64,000 bases of DNA from Argentina anserina (taxonomy: Eukaryota > Streptophyta > Magnoliopsida > Rosales > Rosaceae): positions 3,553,001 through 3,617,000 of the forward strand of contig NC_065874.1 in NCBI RefSeq assembly GCF_933775445.1, given 5' to 3'. The position numbers and the translations under genes were made by a program. The stretch's first letter is position 1. Each line of letters begins with the position of its first letter. The notes under the pieces are model-generated. The model searched no databases. It saw only the letters and a list, made by a program, of their open reading frames with translations, and was not told where the DNA came from. This document shows, in pieces, positions 11,837-23,626 of the stretch.

Positions 11837-12700
11837 TGTTACTGGTTTCCAAGAAGAGTTCTGCTGACGGCGCTTGGTTTGGGAGCTTTGGCTTAGATAC
11901 ACCACGCCTTTCTCGCAGTGTTTTTGCACACGTGTTGTAATTTGTACTCGACCTCAAAACGCACCGTTTTCAGCTCATTCATGCCTTCATGGAGTTGGAC
12001 TGTTGGAGGCCCTTGACGAATTAACTAATTAAGTGTCGCATCATAAGATACTACTGTCTTTGATATTCTTCATCCCTAAGATTGATGATCTTGACATTGT
12101 AATCACTGTAACATCAATGGATTGATCGTATAAATTCCTCTGTTACCACCTATCGTTTGTTTGTCAAGAAATTATGCGGTCACTAGTACCGATAGTGGCG
12201 GATCTTGAAACAAATATTTGGATAAGTCAAAATTTCTGGGCCAATATATACTAAATTTTGAATTAAATGTTGATTATATAGAATATAATTTTATAGAATA
12301 TATTTTGAATTACATAGAATATAATTTTATCATTATTATACATAATTATAGCAATTTAACCTAATCACACATAATTATATCAAAATTAAAATGAATTTTT
12401 TAACTTGTTGTCTCTGGCCTCTTCATAGTTCCGTTACTGAGTACCGATATTTAGTGATATCTAAAATATATTCGAAAATAGTTTGTAAATTTTAATGTGT
12501 ATTGATATTTTATCAAAAATTCCATAACTAAATGAATTTGAATGTTATTACAGTACTACAAATTGGTTATTACAAGGAGGTGAAAATGACTAGTCGTAAA
12601 TCGTAATGAAGAAGTTAGAAAGGCCTAGCTTGCTGCACATTTGGAAAAACATGATTTTAGATACAGATGGGAATGAAATTGGTGATGAGGTTTACAATTT
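11837..12700. other. spacer: acetolactate synthase subunit promoter and phosphate transporter 3' end
   Basis: The left part is the promoter and 5' UTR of the leftward acetolactate synthase subunit gene. The right part holds the 3' UTR of the leftward phosphate transporter gene. A short transposon-like insertion at 12195-12439 is listed separately. No other gene is seen. Confidence 0.6.
12195..12439. mobile_element. 245 bp AT-rich MITE-like insertion with 10 bp target duplication
   Basis: The direct repeat AGTACCGATA occurs at 12185-12194 and again at 12440-12449, exactly bracketing an AT-rich block. The block ends are imperfect inverted repeats (GTGGCGGATCTTGAA at the left; CAGTAACGGAACTATGAA read inward from the right). 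A 9-10 bp duplication fits Mutator-like elements best; hAT (8 bp) is an alternative. Confidence 0.6.
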
Positions 12701-15700
12701 TCAACGCACTACATAAGCTGGGGAGTGTATAGACACTGTGAAGATCACATAAGCAACCCCAGAACAAAAGACTATGGTCATCACCCACCCACACATGAAC
12801 TTGAACAAGAGCTTCCAGTTCACATTCTGCAGAAATCAATTTAATGGATCAATTAGTACATTCATCAAATGCTGATTATCCAACGACTTACGATCTCTGT
12901 TATATAATTTCATTTTGCTAAAGAAGCAGAAGATTAATCTCACCCTAGGGTCATCTGCAATCCCAACTCCTACCAGGGATCCAACCAATGCATGAATTGT
13001 TGAGACTGGAAGCCGAATCTGAGTGACAATGATGACTGCAGCCACAGTTGACAAATGAGCTGCTAAGCCTCTTGAGTTGCTCATATAAGTCAGCTTCCCA
13101 CCAAGAGACTGAGTCACCCTAAAACCACAGAGAAAGAAACCAATGGCTGCAACAAATCCACTAATTGCCTTAAACCACCAAGTCTCATGGATTAATCCCT
13201 GCCATTTGATTGATCAACATAATGCTTGGGTTATATATATGAGTAATAGCGTCTTTAGGTTTGCATACAAAGGAATGACTTGATTATACTTACCACATGT
13301 TCTCCATTTCCTGAATACTTATCTCTATTTTGAAAAATATCAAGAATAGCTGCATATGGACTCACGACAGCGGAAACCTCACTAGCTGATTGTATAAGCC
13401 TGCACATCAACATCACTTCTGAGTAGCGTAAAATTTGTGAGAATTTATCTAGATTCATGCTGATGTTTTTGTATTGATATTGTGCTTATATGTAAAACAA
13501 AACATGAACTTACGCAAAGATAAACGAAGCTATAAGATGTGGAAATCTGAAGTAATCTTCCACATCATCATATTTTTCGGCTAGAGCATGGCGAACGAGG
13601 GTGTGCCTGTCATACTCCAGGACCTATTTCCATTGCAGAAGCATGGAGGTTAGCACAAAGTAAGAATATTATGTGGTCACTCATGAGATATTTGACATTT
13701 AACTCGGTCAAAACTGTGCCAGATATATAACAAAAATACTAATGGTCCATAATGACAGTTTAGTGGGGAAAAAAATTTGTGAAAGATTTCATATGAAAGA
13801 GGACATAAGGAGCAGGAGTGCAGGACTTACAGGAGAAAAAATTGATTTTGATGAACCTTTAAGAAACTGGAAGGCATTCCCAACTGGTGTTATTTTCTCA
13901 ATCTTTTGAAAGTTCCTTGTGTGACTTTCAACTAAGTGATTTGGTGTAGACTCAAGCAACTTTCTAAGTGAAGTAGATTTGTATTTATTAGACTGATCTT
14001 GGGAGGCAGGAGATGGTTCTTCAGCAAGCTTATTTTCAGGTTCTTGGACTAATGAGTCTGGTGAAGCCCAGCTCCTTTCGTCCTCTTCATACACTGTGTC
14101 AAGGACTCTCATCTGCATGAAATCTTTCAAGGCTTCTTCAAACTGAGCTTCATCATCAGCTGATTTTGTGCCATTGAATGCTGCATCTTGGCTTTCTATG
14201 CATTTACTATGATCTGAAGAGTGTGTCATGTTTCTCTTCATGGTCTTGTAATTTTTGACTGCTTTAAGTTTTTTCATGGCCAAAGGAACCACAAGAAGCT
14301 GTTGTATACAGATTCAGACACTGGTCAGGAACACTAGTAAGAAAATGCCTCCAAATTAAATACAATAATAGTTATAAGTTTATAACATGTTACCAGAGAC
14401 AATAGAGCTCCAATCAAGGTGGCCACTGCAACTGCAACAATCTTCACCCAACGATTAATACCTATCATATGTGGTAATACCTGAAATTTTCAGAACATAA
14501 AATCATGTGAGAAGAAATAATATGGATAACAGTGAAGCAGAAATATAATTGATACACAGGTATTAGCCTGGTAAAATTAAAATTAACAATGTGAATGATA
14601 CTACTACTCACAATTCCATTGTTCTGTTTGGTAGACAAAAATTGAGGCATAAAGCAATATAATGTTATATGCTCTGGTTTCATTTAACATTACTGTTAAG
14701 CACTCAGGTTAGTCAAGTAGCAAATAAAAATTTAACTTTCACAGGCTCTTTCTATCATGAAGAGTAATGAAGAATTCTTAATATATAAGTGTATAGTAAA
14801 AAACTTAAAAACCTGAAGCATGAGAAAAAGGCAAAGCAGTCCAGCTGATAATCCGTAGTCAATTGGAAGAAAAATAAGAATCCTTTTTTCGGAATTTTCA
14901 TGGCGTAGCAGAAAAACCTTCATGAGAGCAAAAAGGAGGAATGCACATAGAAAGGCAATTAGTGGGGCAACAGTCCACTCAAGAACAATCCAAACAAGTC
15001 CTCCGCCGATGAAATTGTGGTTCTTATTCTGCATTGAGTTTACCATTTAGAATGTGAATTGTAATGTCGAATTCAGCATTTTCATTCTAGTTGAAATTAT
15101 GTCTGCATTACCTTATTCCATAATGGTATGTAGCCAAAACCTTGAGTGACAAGTATAGTTCCCAGTAGAGCACCCTGTATTGATTGCAGAGATGATACTG
15201 GTAGCCGTAAATATGTAGCCAGAGTAAGCCAAATTCCTGACCAAATTTCCGCATAAATATGTTAATTAAGGAACCTTTTTACCCTAACTAAATTCATTAT
15301 GATATGAAGTATGATGATAATAAGTTCATGTAGTACCTGCAGTGATAAGAACAACTACAAGACTCCACATCAAGAAACCTTCACTAGGCTGATTTTCCTT
15401 AAGAAACTGGGTAAACAGTGAACTCCATTAGCGAAATGAAACCAAATATTTCATGAGAACTTAATTTAGGCATCCATTTTTTCTACCATACATGAGAAAA
15501 TAAGGAATTGATAGAGCTGGTGGAACTTAAAAAGGCTGCTCCAGGAACATAGATCAGACAAGCCATTACAAATGCGTTTAGAAGAGTCAAACTCCCTGAT
15601 CCAATTGGCGTTGAAAACTGAAATTGAAAATCAAAACCCGTTAGAAGTTCATACAACTCATCAAAGCCAACTGTAGTGTAGTGTTTTTTGATATGATTGA

Positions 15701-15940
15701 AAACAATGTGACCAAGTTTTGGTCTTTTTAGTCACTGCAAAAACTTGATCATTTTAAGATCATCTAACTTTTGGTTACAAAGCTACTAACCGGTGCTGGA
15801 AGATTGTTGGCACCAGTCAAAAATGCCGTGAATATGGCAGCAAAAGCTGAAAATATTGGTATCCATCCATACGTCTCCTTCCACTCCCCCACAATTTTGA
15901 TGGCCAAATCAATAGAAACTTGGCCAGTCTTTGATGACAT
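12701..15940 (-). CDS. PiT/PHO4-family phosphate transporter
   Basis: Predicted membrane inorganic-phosphate transporter of the PiT (PHO4) family. Exons in coding order: 15791-15940, 15492-15617, 15337-15406, 15112-15236, 14813-15028, 14394-14480, 13831-14298, 13514-13623, 13294-13399, 12944-13198, 12701-12826. They total 1839 nt (612 aa) with consistent phases. Two homologous halves of membrane helices flank a large hydrophilic loop encoded mainly by exon 7 (residues about 259-414). The inverted signatures are visible: GANNLPAPFSTPIGSG in the N-terminal half and SRGLAAHLSTVAAV...LPVSTIHALVG in the C-terminal half. The usual GAND of PiT proteins is GANN here, and NLPAP replaces the common VANA, so this belongs to a divergent branch. 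Substrate and coupling ion are inferred from the family only. Membrane location is not evident from the sequence. Confidence 0.87.
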
Positions 15941-16582
15941 TTTGACTATCTGTTAGTACTTCTAGCCACAGTTGGTCAGAGGGCTATAAACCAGAAGGCT
16001 GATAATAACACAAAGTTAGTGATTAATATTTTTATTGGCATTGGATTAATCTCCAAACTGCCTAGGTTGTGCTGTTTTTTCTGATGTTGTGTAGTATTTT
16101 CTCTTGTTTAGGTTGTCTTTTGTCATTGACAATTGTGTTGTTTACCTTGTCTTTCATTCACACTATTATTTTTTGGTTGTCAATTTATTCATTAGTGTGG
16201 AACTTTTGCAATATTCTTCACTTTCCAGGACTGCAATGAAAGCCCAATGATGCTCGATCAAGTCAGTAATTATTAGCCTCCCCATTTCCCTAAGAAATAG
16301 TCAATTTTTCACCTTATTGGTTAATATTTCATTCTTATATTACGATGGCGTCACGATCAAATTGGTGCATATAGAATTCAAATTATGATAGAGGCCGTCA
16401 TGCCCAAAGCCTCCACCATAGCTATAACCGCCCTTTTTCCCGCCACAACACGTTACTATACTAGGCCATATAAAAGTACGTCTTTCTCTTCTTTCATTGC
16501 CCTTTTAGGCTTGGTGAACCACCAGCTCGTCGATCTCCTTAAGCAATTCCAAAACTCGATAACTAATTCTCCATCGTTTTAA
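15941..16582. promoter_or_regulatory. divergent promoter region, phosphate transporter / ankyrin pseudokinase
   Basis: A 642 bp spacer between the start codons of two divergently transcribed genes, so both 5' UTRs and promoters must fit here. It is AT-rich. No conserved element was identified with confidence. Confidence 0.5.
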
Positions 16583-19500
16583 ATGAAGACGATGGCTGAG
16601 ATTCTACATGCCGACGACGACTTCGACATGCAACTGATACGGAAATTCTTGAGCTTCGCTTCGAGAGGTGACCGAGTTGGACTGAACCAGATGTTGATCC
16701 AAGGCATATCTCCTGATGTGCAAGACTACGACAATAGGACGGCATTGCATCAGGCGGCGAGTGAGGGTCACACTCCCATTGTTGAGCTTCTCGTGTGTTA
16801 CAAGGCCAACGTTAATCTCCAAGACCGATGGAAAAGAACTGTAAGAACATATATAGCTATTTCCTCATTCCAAGTTCGTGAATCAAGTCTTTAGAATATG
16901 GAAGCAAGATTTATATCTCTGTTACGTTTGTGATGTGAATACCAAGCCCCTGACAGATGCAAGACACTATTCACATCGAGATATATGCAGTATTCTTGAA
17001 GTAAATGGAGGCAACGACTTTATCAATCAGTTAATGGTAATTAATTAAGAGATATTGATGAACCTTTAATACTAGCTAGGATCAACTCAAGGCTTTCTGG
17101 AATTCTGGCTAATAAGTCACAAGTCATTCATGTTTGAGTTTCTTATCATGTTTCTTAATATTTTGGTCGCTGTAAATTGTAAGTGGTTAATTGGTTATCA
17201 TTTGGGAGGAGGAAGATGTCATAACTATTTTCATTTGTGTTTCAACCAGACCGTTCGACATGAACATGATTCAAATGATGTGAAATTTGACGTGACAGAA
17301 TTAGAGACAGAACATTCATCAAAGGTCCAGCAGGTACATACCAAAATTTGTTTTGATTTGGCATTATGGCGCCATACATGTGAAATATTGTTGTACCTCC
17401 TATTGCAACAATCAGTCTATAGATAACTTCACAAGAAAATTGATATGAAAATGTTCTTGTTTTCTTTACTTTTAGGGTTGTTTTGGTGAATCTGAAAAGG
17501 TGAAATGGCGTGGAATCTGGGTCGTAAAGACCGTTGTCAATAGACACATATGTGCTCCTGTGAAAATGTGTGTGTACATATTTTTCCATCTTTGCATCTA
17601 CACTCAGTCCCTAGTTTAAGTTTGTGATTTTAGGACATATAAAACTCTGGACAATGTTTGGATAAAAATAGCTTGCTAACTTTTAAATCTTCATACAGGA
17701 TACTCTCTGCTAAAGATAATGCGCTCTTGCGTGAACTTAGACATCCCAATATATTACAATTTCTTGGGTCAATTGTGCAGCAAGAGGAGATGGTTCTAAT
17801 AACCGAATATCTACCAAAAGTATACATTTACTGCTAATAAATAATATTGTTCTTATAAAATAATACTCTATCTTTCTCATGCTTCTTATATTTATATTCT
17901 GGTTTTCGTATCTAGGGTAATCTCGAGGACATTTTGAACCAAAAAACACGTCTTGATGCACAAACTACTCTTCGCTATGCACTTGATATTGCTAGGTATG
18001 ATTAAATTGTTTTGCTGATTGCGTCATTTCGGAAATTGCATTTGGCATTTTGAAATGTACGTTCATATCTATCTACTTAATGTTCACTATTTACTTTATT
18101 ACGTGCGCTTCTAATTCAACTGATATTGTTATGGATTATATAAAATCTAAAATTGTCAGGGGTATGAACTATCTTCATAAGCATGTGCCATCCCCAATAG
18201 TTCACTATCATTTGGGTATCAGGTATAAACCGTTTTCCCAAACTTGTTTACTTTTCATATTCGATCTGCTATAACGCTCCCAATCCGTTATGAAATGAAA
18301 ACTAATCACTGGTTAGAGTCATCTACGAAATGAAAACTAATCATATTTTCCATTTTGGAGTAGAAACTTGTGGCAGGATGAAGGTGGACACTTGAAGATT
18401 GGGGAGTATTGGGTTCAAATGGTGTATGAACAAACTAACTCAGATCAAAATGGATGTAAGTATGTTGCATTAAGAGCAAGTTCATCCATTGAGTCAATAT
18501 GTCAGTCGCTGGGTCAAGGGGTTAGTAGGTCAGTATATTGTTTACTGACACTTGACCGTTGTTTCCACCGGGTCAAGTCATTGGGTCAATTATTATTTAT
18601 GAAGTATTAAATTAGTTTTTGAGTGTAAAACTGATAAATATTAGTGATGCCAACAAATAAGAAGGTGAGGTGTTTATAAGAAATATTAGTATATTATTTT
18701 TCTTAGTATTTCCGTTGCTTAGCATTTTTTTCCCATTTTTCTAACTCATTAATTATAAACCATCTTTTCTATAATAAAAAAACAATATAATCCAATTAAG
18801 CTTAAAAACTAATGGTCTAGATCTTATGTGCGACCATTTCAAAGTAAATAGCCCAACGACTGCAAGACTCATATTTTGATGTACATTTTCTAGACAAAAA
18901 ATGAATGTGGCGTGTGTGCTATGTGATTGGCACTACAAGACAAGTGATTGTCATGCACGTTGCTTCTATATAGCATCCCTTCCTCTCTTTCCTCACGGCC
19001 ATGGGGTCAGTATTATGCAAGGCCTGGGTCAGGAAGTTGACCTGAGAATGAGCTTGGATCATCCCAACAGTAACAGACCCAATACCGGTGGAACCTAAAA
19101 ATCAGCGTTTTCATTGACATGGGTCACTACCTCATCAGTTACCATGGCAATAACTAAGACCGGTGATCTTGCTCTAACTTCCATATTTAGTACTCTTCAC
19201 GCATTCGTTATGTCTTTAATCAATTTTGATTTACAGGCCAAAATAGTGATGGCACACAAGATTTAACAAAGATAGATATTCGATCGTTTGGATTCATATT
19301 TTTTCAGGTATAATTAAATTTGTGTAGCCAAATACTTGGTTGTTAATGTTTATCCAGTAATCTTGACATCATTTTATGCAAATTCATGTGTAATGCACAG
19401 ATGCTAGAAGGAATACACTCCCAGACTAACACACACGCTGACAAACATGACCTCACGGTCGTTGATAATAAACCGAAATTCCATTTCAGTCGATGTTCTA

Positions 19501-20020
19501 ATAGAATTCAAGAGTAAGTGTAACTCCTCTCATAGAATTCAAGAAGTAGTCTGATTTCATATGGTTGTAAATGACAACGTGGTATTGCCTTCATAAATCG
19601 TGAGATGTTATCTTGCCAAAAATTTCCATTTCAACAAGCTTTGTAGAATTAGCAAAAGTATTCAGGCTAATTACTACAGAAAATGTTAAACTACCCTCGG
19701 AATTGAAGATGATATCTTTATTCTCAAGAAGAACTTGGTATTTACACTTCAAGTACGTTTGCTAAAACACTCGGAAATTTCTTACAAAATTATCTGGAGT
19801 TTCTAATCACTTTCAGTGAAAGCGTTACGTACCAATCTCAACTCAACTTTGATCGTCCTTATATATGTGTCTTTTGTTTTGCAGGTTGATAGAGAAATGT
19901 ACAAGCAGTGACCCTTCTGAAATATCCTCATTTGAAGACATCATAGATGTTCTGGAAGAAGAAGCAGTAGTAGTAGTGTGTTTGGGTAGACCATGCCCAC
20001 TAGTTTGTTCGTTGCACTAA
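16583..20020 (+). CDS. ankyrin-repeat ILK/Raf-like protein with degenerate kinase domain
   Basis: Member of the plant integrin-linked-kinase-like (Raf group C, ankyrin-kinase) family. Exons: 16583-16840, 16947-17036, 17250-17333, 17476-17567, 17699-17819, 17916-17995, 18160-18222, 18364-18455, 19237-19307, 19401-19513, 19885-20020; total 1200 nt, 399 aa, phases consistent. Ankyrin repeats cover residues about 40-115 (TALHQAASEGHTPIVELL). The kinase-like part starts near residue 145. The VAIK lysine is kept (WVVKTVV), as are LRHPNILQFLG and ITEYLPKG. The catalytic loop HRDLxxxN reads HYHLGIRN, the DFG position reads GEY, and no APE motif follows. It should therefore be catalytically dead. The C-lobe is short and ends with an unusual Val/Cys-rich tail. 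The reading frame is intact over eleven exons, so a pseudokinase scaffold is more likely than a pseudogene, but a recently decaying gene is possible. Intron 8 carries a MITE. Confidence 0.82.
18474..19174. mobile_element. Tourist-like (PIF/Harbinger) MITE in intron 8
   Basis: 701 bp element flanked by TAA at 18471-18473 and 19175-19177. The ends are imperfect inverted repeats beginning GAGCAAG (left GAGCAAGTTCATCC; right, read inward, GAGCAAGATCACCG). Three-base TAA/TTA duplications and GAGCA-type termini are characteristic of Tourist/PIF-Harbinger MITEs. The inside holds repeated GGGTCA motifs and no transposase. It lies wholly inside the 781 bp intron 8 of the ankyrin pseudokinase gene. Confidence 0.65.
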
Positions 20021-20833
20021 TCAATGGACACCAAATACGTGTACCAAATAAGATTCATATTTTGTCATGTCACTGTAAAGAAAGAACAACAAAGAAAAAA
20101 ACTAAAAACTCTAGTGCATGTACGTATTGAATATTTAATTATATGATCCTTAATTATAAGTTTGTAATAATACTTTCTGTATTGAATAATCAACTAAGAA
20201 TTAATTGCACTAGTAGAACTACATTCACAAACACCCAAAAGTGAATTGGAATTGTGAGATATATTTGTCTTTTGTAATTGTAAAGCTAAAATTAAGTCAT
20301 ACTAGAATTTTCGGGTGGAGTATATGATGTTATGATCCCAATTAGTTGAACAACATTGATATCTTGCGAGCTGCATGTATGTTGATTTAGTTTACGGTTT
20401 GAGTGTTAGGGGGGTTTTTGCTGCTTTTCACACATATTTCAGCCAAAATAAATAAATAAGTGTGCGGTTTGAGAAAACATTTCTACAACTTTGAATCGAC
20501 ACTCTCATAATGACATGCTCAAATTTGAATTTACATGAGCTGCATATTCCACAATTCACATTTTCTCAGGTAAATTACTTATTTACTTAATCACCATTAT
20601 TACGAGCGTAAAATCTTCTCTTGTTTTCATTGTGTTTAAAATTGACACTGACTAAATGTATGTGTTGTTTCCAGTTTTTCACTGGCAAGATTCTCTTTTC
20701 TGTATTTGTTCACTAGCTGGCTAAGTGCGGATGTCGATTACCTTTCTCAAATTGCCCCACTCTCAAGGTCTGCAATGAAAGATATCCGAATGATGATAGT
20801 GTAGCTAGCTTCCTTGAATGTTGTCTACTCTAG

Positions 20834-20837
<4 letters not shown>

Positions 20838-20865
<28 letters not shown>
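20838..20865. repeat. (CT)n microsatellite
   Basis: Uninterrupted CT dinucleotide tract of about 28 bp in the intergenic spacer. Confidence 0.95.
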
Positions 20866-23265
20866 TGAGAAGTAGTCAATTTTACATTATATATGGAAAA
20901 CGGTTGTGCATTTCCTGCTTGTTTTGATGTCTTTGGATATATTCAGCATCGAAGTATAGATATACATCCTCTTTTAGGTGCAAAAGGTTAAATCTCATTA
21001 TTTATCTTGTAAAAGCTCAAGATCATTGTGTAGTACATGTTAAATTCACATATATTGAGGGGCTTTCTATCTCAGATAATGAGGATATATGTTATTATGT
21101 TCGATCATTACTCATACGTTCTATTTTGGGCTAAGTGAAATGGTTTTAACGTTTAAATCAAAGTGCATGTTTGCTTAATATTCAAGACTTAGCATTAGAA
21201 AGATCAAACTAACATACGTGTTTAGCTACATAAACATAGAGTCAACATCAATATTGACAAACGAGTGAAACGACTAAACCCGTTACTCTTGATCCAGCAC
21301 ATTTCAACCCACGTTTTCCCTCAATTACACAAAACTCATATAGATCGAGCTGAGGAACTATACCTAACGAAAACTCCTTCACACCAAGAAGTCCTTCAAG
21401 TCCGAGAGAGACTGTTTCGCTCTGAGAGCATACATATGCACCTATATAATAACGTGGAGTGCTCACCCTAATACGCACTTTATTCGTGCATGTTTATAAA
21501 AGTCGCACATTGCTTCCGAGACACCTCACTTCATCACAATGCTCATGCATAAAAGATTTGTAAAAAGAAAACACCCGCCGTTCGGTCAAACTCTGTGACT
21601 CATAGTCTAAATTAAGTAAATATATGTACACATTTTTCTTGATGACCAGTGACGTATCAGATCCACCCGTCCTCGTTTTCTCTATTAATTAAACAACAAG
21701 CTAGGTCGAAAACCCTAGAACGATCATTCCAGCGGGGGACGAAAACGACATTTCAATTCTGGTCCCTTCAACCCTAACCATGCAAGTAATTTACGGACCA
21801 CTGGTAACAAAACCCTAATAAGCCACGAATTGGATAAATGGATAAATTTCTAACCACGTGACTGCCACGTTGGTTTGAGAGAGTCATCGGTGACGTCATG
21901 TCCCAATTTCACCTTATCCGGATTTTTCTTTTGGTATTATTGTAGCATCGACCATGTGGCAACTTGGGCAGCATGGCTAGGGTTGCTTCCATGATGCTCT
22001 CGACTATATACCTCTTTATCCTAAAGTTGAACCGTAATGCTTTGGGACCAAGTTTTCTATTAATTCTTTTGTTTGCATTTTCATGTGGATTATAGTGGTG
22101 CAATTTCTACTCTACAACTTCCTACTCTATAAGTCCGTCTTCTCTTGATTTTATATCAGTAGAGTTTTATTTTATATAATTACGATCTTATCCTAAATCT
22201 CAACAAATCAATCGCATTATGTAATTAGATTATAGCTAGGTGTGAAAGCGCACATAGCTCTTCCGCTTCATAAAATCCAATCTTATCTTTAAGCTAAAGT
22301 TATAAGATTAGTTTTTCCGTTCTACTTAATGATACGACTTTGATTGTCAAAAATATTTCTTTTTCTTATAAGTGATATGGTTTCTAGTTTGAGAATTGAG
22401 ATGTATAACGTATTCCTCCATCTTCTTCACTAAGCTAGTGCCATTTTCACAAGCCTTAAACTTTTCATCGCGAACAAACATTTTTTGTATATTTTTTTTC
22501 TCTCATTTTAAACAAAACAATGTCAGTATCAGTGTTCTAATCCTCTAAAATATCGTTAGTCAAAACGAGTGAAAAGGTCTGGGAATTCATCCTGCTAAGG
22601 TGATAACGAACTCTACTGTTCCAAGTACCCCCTACATCCCATACCGGGCACGTGCCTAGAACACAACTCCTCTCCACCACGCGTCGCCACACCACTGGCG
22701 CACCCTACTCCTCCAACCTCCACCTGCAAAACACTAGATCATTTTCCATCATCCCCTTAAACGCGTGGGCCCCACTCCTTTCTTTGCTAACAACGCCGAC
22801 GTGTCCCAACCCCTTGCTGGATTTCCGCCACGTCACCATGGCCCTCCGGAGAGCAAGTAGCCAAGTAGTAATTAACGACCCCAGGTGGAAGCGCGTGGAG
22901 ACCGACGCGCCAGAAGCCAGTTGGCATTACTGGGTAACCTACTGGCCAACCTTATCCTCTTCAATTCTTTAATAACTTTCCATAACTTAAAACAAAAAAA
23001 ATAAAATTAACAAAAATAAAAAAACATTTTGGTTCCTCCAAAAAGAGGGAAGCAAAGCATTTTGGTATATTGTAGAGGTTGAGAGAGAAAAAGGAACCAA
23101 GGTTAAGAAGAAGAACCAAAGAGAGTGAGAGGCTCAAAACACCAAAGCCAAACCCTAAAATTTTCAATTTCTTCCCAAATCACCAATCTTTCATTCTTTT
23201 CTGATAATTCAGATCCAAATACCACCTGGGTTCGATTCAAAATTCAATCTTGCAATCCCTAAAAG

Positions 23266-23505
23266 GTAACTATCTAATTTCCCCATTGCTTCAATTATTT
23301 CAATTCAACCCCTTTTAAAGTATTCATCTTTACTCACAACAAGCTGCAGATTCTATGTTTCATTCAAGTTTTCGATCAGTAAATGTTGATTTTGATATGA
23401 TTGAATCGAATTTAGATTAGGGTAATCAATAGGGTCTTGTTTGCTTTAGCTAAAGTTTGATTCTTGGGTGTTGTAATGATGCAGCGTTGTTATGTTTTAT
23501 TACAG
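23266..23505 (+). other. probable 5' UTR intron of the class II TPS gene
   Basis: A good donor (AAAAG|GTAACT) at 23266 and an acceptor (TTTTATTACAG) ending at 23505 bracket T-rich sequence upstream of the start codon. An alternative acceptor ends at 23484. 5' UTR introns are common in class II TPS genes. No transcript evidence is available. Confidence 0.45.
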
Positions 23506-23626
23506 ATCGTACTTGTTCTTAGTGTTTTGAAGAGGCAAGGAATCTTGGGTTTGGCTTACATTTTAGAGATCTTTGTTTAGAGATTCTTGAGTTTAGGGGG
23601 AGACCCTTGATTAGAAGTTAATCAAG

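Larger units (their letters stand above)
20021..23626. other. 3.6 kb spacer and trehalose-6-phosphate synthase promoter/leader
   Basis: The left end is the 3' region of the pseudokinase gene. The right part is the promoter and leader of the class II trehalose-6-phosphate synthase gene. It includes a (CT)n tract at 20838-20865 and several AAACCCTA telo-box-like motifs near 21714-21815. The short open frame at 22652-22972 has no recognisable similarity. No other gene is supported. Confidence 0.55.

Noticed and set aside
22652..22972. 106-codon open frame upstream of the TPS gene
   Set aside because: Low-complexity Ser/Thr/Pro/Leu translation without similarity; it lies in the TPS promoter region.
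23220..23240. GGTTCGATTC, resembling a tRNA T-loop box B
   Set aside because: No matching box A, acceptor stem or cloverleaf could be formed; it lies in the TPS leader.
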